Assembly: GCA_900473185.1 (NCBI GenBank)
Contig: UCKU01000031.1
Span: forward strand, 88,140 to 152,139
DNA: 64,000 nucleotides
Source of the DNA: Hyphomicrobiales bacterium
Lineage (GTDB): Bacteria; Pseudomonadota; Alphaproteobacteria; Rhizobiales; Rhizobiaceae
Direction: 5' to 3'
Position numbers and translations under genes: made by a program. The notes beneath the pieces are model-generated. The model was not told the DNA's origin. It searched no databases and worked only from the letters and a program-made list of their open reading frames with translations. This document shows positions 61,240-64,000 of this stretch, piece by piece; position 1 is the first letter of the stretch, and each line of letters starts with the position of its first letter.

Positions 61240-61983
61240 ATGGATCTGGAAGGAAAGCGAATTGTGGTCGTCGGCGGGAGCCGCGGCTTGGGGAGGGGGC
61301 TTGCCGAGGCGTTCGTCGCTCGCGCGGCCGAAGTCACCGTGGTCGCCCGAAACGCTGATGCAGTGCAGAGGGCAGGCGAGCAGCCGGCGGTCGCCGCCAT
61401 ATCGGCTGATGCGACCGATGTCGACGCGGCATGGCGGATCATGGAGCAGGCGCGACCTGATCTCGTCATCATGAATGCCGGTGCGGAACCTCCCATGGAA
61501 CGGATCGACCGGATTGGCTGGGAGGCATTCACGGCCAACTGGAATGTGGACGTCAAGGCCGCGCTGCACTGGGTACAGGCGGCCCTGACCTTGCCGATGA
61601 CGCCGGGCGGGCTTGTCGTCCTGGTCTCCAGCGGAGCCGCCGTGCAGGGGTCGCCGCTATCGGGCGGTTATGCGGGAGCCAAGCGCGCGCAATGGTTCAT
61701 CGCAAAATATGCCGAGGGCCTATCGGCGCAACTTGGTCTCGGTCTGCGCTTCCGGGTCATCGTTCCCCGGCAGATGTTTGCCGGAACCGGTGTCGGCGAT
61801 ACCGGCATCGGGGCTTACGCCGCTGCGGCGGGTCGGACATTTGCCGAACAGGCCGCCACCTGGCCGGACATGACGCCGCGGGCTTTTGGCGATATGGTCG
61901 CCGACCTGATCGGCAGGACTGCTCTCGCCGAGGCCATGGTCTACGCGGTGCGCGGGGATACGGGTGTGACGGTCATCGAATGA
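61240..61983 (+). CDS. Short-chain dehydrogenase/reductase
   Basis: A 247-residue SDR. IVVVGGSRGLGRGLAEAFVA is the nucleotide loop, VIMNAGAEPPMERID the NAG motif, VVLVSSGAAVQGSPLSGGYA and GAKRAQWFIAKYAE carry the catalytic Ser, Tyr (YAGAK) and Lys. The stop overlaps the sigma gene start by ATGA (61980-61983). ECF41-like sigma factors are typically linked to carboxymuconolactone decarboxylase, oxidoreductase or epimerase genes; this SDR fits that pattern. The substrate is unknown. Confidence 0.92.
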   Translation: MDLEGKRIVVVGGSRGLGRGLAEAFVARAAEVTVVARNADAVQRAGEQPAVAAISADATDVDAAWRIMEQARPDLVIMNAGAEPPMERIDRIGWEAFTANWNVDVKAALHWVQAALTLPMTPGGLVVLVSSGAAVQGSPLSGGYAGAKRAQWFIAKYAEGLSAQLGLGLRFRVIVPRQMFAGTGVGDTGIGAYAAAAGRTFAEQAATWPDMTPRAFGDMVADLIGRTALAEAMVYAVRGDTGVTVIE

Positions 61984-62888
61984 CGGAAGACACTGCTCTC
62001 GAAGACGAAGAGAGGAAAGCTCTGCTCGCAGCCCTCGCCAGGGAAGCGGAGGCGCTTCGCCCCGAACTGCACCGCTATGCGGCTCGTCTGGTGGGTTCTG
62101 TCATCGACGGCGAGGATGTGATTCAGGACGCGTTTGCCGGGGTATTTGCGACGGGCGGCTCGATCCCGCCGGGCACGCCCCTGCGGCCCTGGCTCTTTCG
62201 CATCGTCCATAACAGAGCCATAGATACCCTGCGCCAGCGCAGTACGCGCCGGGCGGAGCCGCTTGAGATGGCCTTTGATCTCGCCGATATCAGCGTCGTC
62301 GGCCCGGAGGACGCGCTGATCCGGCAGGACGCGGTGCGGGTGGCGCTTAGCCATTTTGCAGAATTGCCGGTGCCGCAACGCAGCGCTGTCATCCTCAAGG
62401 ATGTGTTGGGAGAGTCACTTGCGGACATCGCGGCGCTCCTGGACCTGAGTGTCGATGCCGTCAAGGCGCATCTGTCGCGCGGTCGGGCGAGATTGCGCGC
62501 CATCTCCGACGTGCGGTCCGAGGTTCCGCAACAGTCGAGCCCCGAGGTCCTGAACTTTGCAGCACTCTTCAACGCCCGGGATTGGGACGCCTTGCGCCGC
62601 CTGCTGGCCGATGATGTCCGGCTTCGTCAGGCGCGCCGGCCGGAAATCTCCGGTGCCGCCGATGTCGGTCGATTTTTCACCTATTATGCCGAATATCTGC
62701 CGGTCAGGATCGAACCGGCCTGGCTGGAAGGCCGGGAAATATTGCTGGTATCAGCCGAACCGTCTGATGGTCCTTCCTATTTCATGCTGCTCGAATGGCG
62801 GGAGCAGAAGATAAGCCTCATCCGCGACCATCGCTATGCGACCTATGTCATTGACGGTGCTGATGTCATGCCGGCCGCATCGCGGTAA
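61980..62888 (+). CDS. ECF sigma factor with C-terminal SnoaL-like domain
   Basis: A 302-residue sigma-70-family protein. Region 2 is seen in HRYAARLVGSVIDGEDVIQD and LRPWLFRIVHNRAIDTLRQR, region 4 in PVPQRSAVILKDVLGESLAD and IAALLDLSVDAVKAHLSRGR. Residues about 185-300 form an NTF2/SnoaL-like domain (FNARDWDALRRLLADDVRL, GRFFTYYAEYL, LLEWREQKISLIRDHRY), which in the ECF41 and ECF56 groups replaces an anti-sigma factor. The DGGGR motif of ECF41 is not evident here, so the signal input may differ. It is coupled to the upstream SDR. Confidence 0.9.
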   Translation: MTEDTALEDEERKALLAALAREAEALRPELHRYAARLVGSVIDGEDVIQDAFAGVFATGGSIPPGTPLRPWLFRIVHNRAIDTLRQRSTRRAEPLEMAFDLADISVVGPEDALIRQDAVRVALSHFAELPVPQRSAVILKDVLGESLADIAALLDLSVDAVKAHLSRGRARLRAISDVRSEVPQQSSPEVLNFAALFNARDWDALRRLLADDVRLRQARRPEISGAADVGRFFTYYAEYLPVRIEPAWLEGREILLVSAEPSDGPSYFMLLEWREQKISLIRDHRYATYVIDGADVMPAASR

Positions 62889-62905
62889 CCAGCATTTACG
62901 CGCCC

Positions 62906-64000
62906 TCACATCTCCGGCAGGCCGGCCTTTCGGAAGCCGTCGACAAAGTGGTCTCGTACAGATGCATCGCGCAGCGGCTGGGAGCTGAGCCAATGGCCGA
63001 TCGTGAAATGAGGGTGGGCGATCAGGAACAATTCTGCTTCTCGCCGCGCCTCCTCGCGGTGGCCCAACTGCGCAAGCGTAGCAGCCAGGAATTTGCGTGA
63101 ATTGGTGCGATACGTTTCTTTCCTGCGCAGTGTATCGGCTGCCGCCTCATAGTCACGCGCGGCGTATTGCGCCTGCCCGAGATGACAAAGATACCAGCAG
63201 GCTGGATAGGGGTTGAGCCGCAGGGCTTTTTCGATCTGCGCCAGTCCGTCGGCAACCCTGCCGTCCAGCACGGAAATGTCCGACATGGCGGCCCAGGTGT
63301 CGGCGTGGTTGGGGTCCAGCTCCAGGGCCTTGGCGAAGGCGGCCTCCGATTCCTCCCATCGCCGCTCATAGGCCAAAATGGTCCCCAGAACGTAACGGCA
63401 GCCGGCGTCGTTGGGATCCAGGTCGACCGCCTTCTGCGCTGATGTCACCGCCATCTGGCGGTTAGGATCTTCGGGCTCGCCGAAATGAGTCCAGGCCAGC
63501 CAACGGTTATAGGCCAGCAGACCGAGCGCCTCGGCATAGGATGGCTCGAGCTGAACCGCGCGTTGGAGCAGCATATGAGCCTCACGCTCGGTTTGCGGCG
63601 ACTCTTCCGTCAGGAGGCGGGCACGTACACAAAGATCGTAGGCCTCAAAGTTCTTCGGCCGATTGCGCTGCGCCGGGATGGTCAGCCGACCGACGAGGGC
63701 TTCAACAATCTTGGCGTTGACTTCATCCTGCAGTTCGAAAACATCTTCCAGCGTCCTGTCAAACCTCTCGGCCCACAAGTGCTGGCCGCCGAGCGTGTCG
63801 CTCAATTGGGCATTGATGCGGACACGGCCCATTGCGCGTCTGGCGCTCCCCTCGAGGACATAGCGGACGCCGAGTTCCTGGGCGACCAGCTTTACGTCGA
63901 CCGGCTTGCCCTTGTAGCCGTAGACGGAATTGCGCGCGATGACGAACAGGCCGGCCGTACGGGAGAGGTCGGTGATCAGGTCTTCGGTCAAGCCGTCGAC
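62906..64000 (-). CDS. TolB-like/TPR protein, N-terminus beyond the right edge
   Basis: The C-terminal 365 residues of a protein related to the cyclase/TPR protein at 5446-7278. The reading enters the window as VDGLTEDLITDLSRTAGLFV, then LGVRYVLEGSARRAMGRVRI and QHLWAERFDRTLEDVFELQD, the TolB-like segment, followed by TPR helices (VLGTILAYERRWEESEAAFA). Whether an N-terminal cyclase or DNA-binding domain is present cannot be seen. It converges on the sigma factor gene with an 17-base gap. Confidence 0.85.
   Translation of the reverse strand, partial: VDGLTEDLITDLSRTAGLFVIARNSVYGYKGKPVDVKLVAQELGVRYVLEGSARRAMGRVRINAQLSDTLGGQHLWAERFDRTLEDVFELQDEVNAKIVEALVGRLTIPAQRNRPKNFEAYDLCVRARLLTEESPQTEREAHMLLQRAVQLEPSYAEALGLLAYNRWLAWTHFGEPEDPNRQMAVTSAQKAVDLDPNDAGCRYVLGTILAYERRWEESEAAFAKALELDPNHADTWAAMSDISVLDGRVADGLAQIEKALRLNPYPACWYLCHLGQAQYAARDYEAAADTLRRKETYRTNSRKFLAATLAQLGHREEARREAELFLIAHPHFTIGHWLSSQPLRDASVRDHFVDGFRKAGLPEM

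Noticed and set aside
61692..62888. Longer start for the sigma factor inside the dehydrogenase gene
   Set aside because: The extra N-terminus is a frame-shifted reading of the SDR; the ATG at 61980 with ATGA overlap gives a normal region 2 start.
1..64000. CRISPR arrays, tRNA or rRNA genes, prophage
   Set aside because: No regularly spaced repeats, cloverleaf TPsiC-type motifs or phage structural genes were seen by eye.

Overview
The window is GC-rich (about 60%) bacterial DNA that looks like a member of the Rhizobiaceae (Rhizobium or a close relative). This is inferred from codon use, from the density of LysR, TetR and AraC regulators, and from two copies of an intergenic repeat of the kind scattered through rhizobial genomes (around 9794 and 37189-37293). 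No rRNA, tRNA, CRISPR array, phage module or intact insertion sequence was seen. The gene content is accessory: many small operons, each beside its own divergently transcribed regulator. This suits a plasmid, a chromid or a variable chromosomal region.

Layout. 1-5.2 kb: a VOC protein, a frameshifted relic, and a five-gene minus-strand cluster (acuI-like reductase, alpha/beta hydrolase, and two paralogous unknown proteins around a GlcG/HbpS-like protein) divergent from an HxlR regulator. 5.4-15.6 kb: an adenylate cyclase/TolB-like/TPR protein, a small secreted protein, a decapitated antitoxin relic, a GNAT protein, Ddl, a C39-like cysteine peptidase beside a MocR regulator, two small envelope proteins, and an autotransporter broken by one in-frame amber codon. 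16-25.6 kb: a monooxygenase-like protein with LysR; an overlapping small ORF-cytochrome P460-DUF4405 set; MFS, cyclophilin-like and hydrolase genes with a second LysR; a VapBC toxin-antitoxin pair; a PPOX flavoprotein; GNAT and LysE proteins.

25.7-38.3 kb: AraC with an aldo-keto reductase and an epoxide-hydrolase-like protein, a hydrolase/large LuxR (LAL) pair, a stand-alone PhnM-like amidohydrolase, a TetR/hydrolase pair with twin palindromic operators, and an MFS exporter with LysR. 38.4-42.1 kb: a tightly coupled operon of a FecB-type binding protein, FecCD permease, ATPase and a ModA-like binding protein without a signal peptide, behind a ModE-like site; it is read here as oxyanion (molybdate/tungstate) uptake. 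42.3-49 kb: a small unknown protein, AraC, a PPP phosphatase, a GST, a DUF900 hydrolase, a Gfa protein, and a molybdenum sulfite oxidase flanked by dispersed palindromes.

49-52.2 kb: ArgP-ArgO-LysE-DapA-like export cluster. 52.2-59.4 kb: a TriABC-like RND pump with two lipoprotein adaptors and a hydrolase, divergent from TetR. 59.4-64 kb: a DUF2200 remnant, a metallo-beta-lactamase-fold hydrolase, a short-chain dehydrogenase coupled to an ECF sigma factor with a SnoaL-like tail (with an ECF41-type promoter candidate upstream), and a second TolB/TPR protein running off the right edge. The recurring theme is detoxification, redox chemistry and export, with each small operon locally controlled. 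The most unusual units are the FecBCD plus ModA-like operon, the HxlR cluster and the P460 set.
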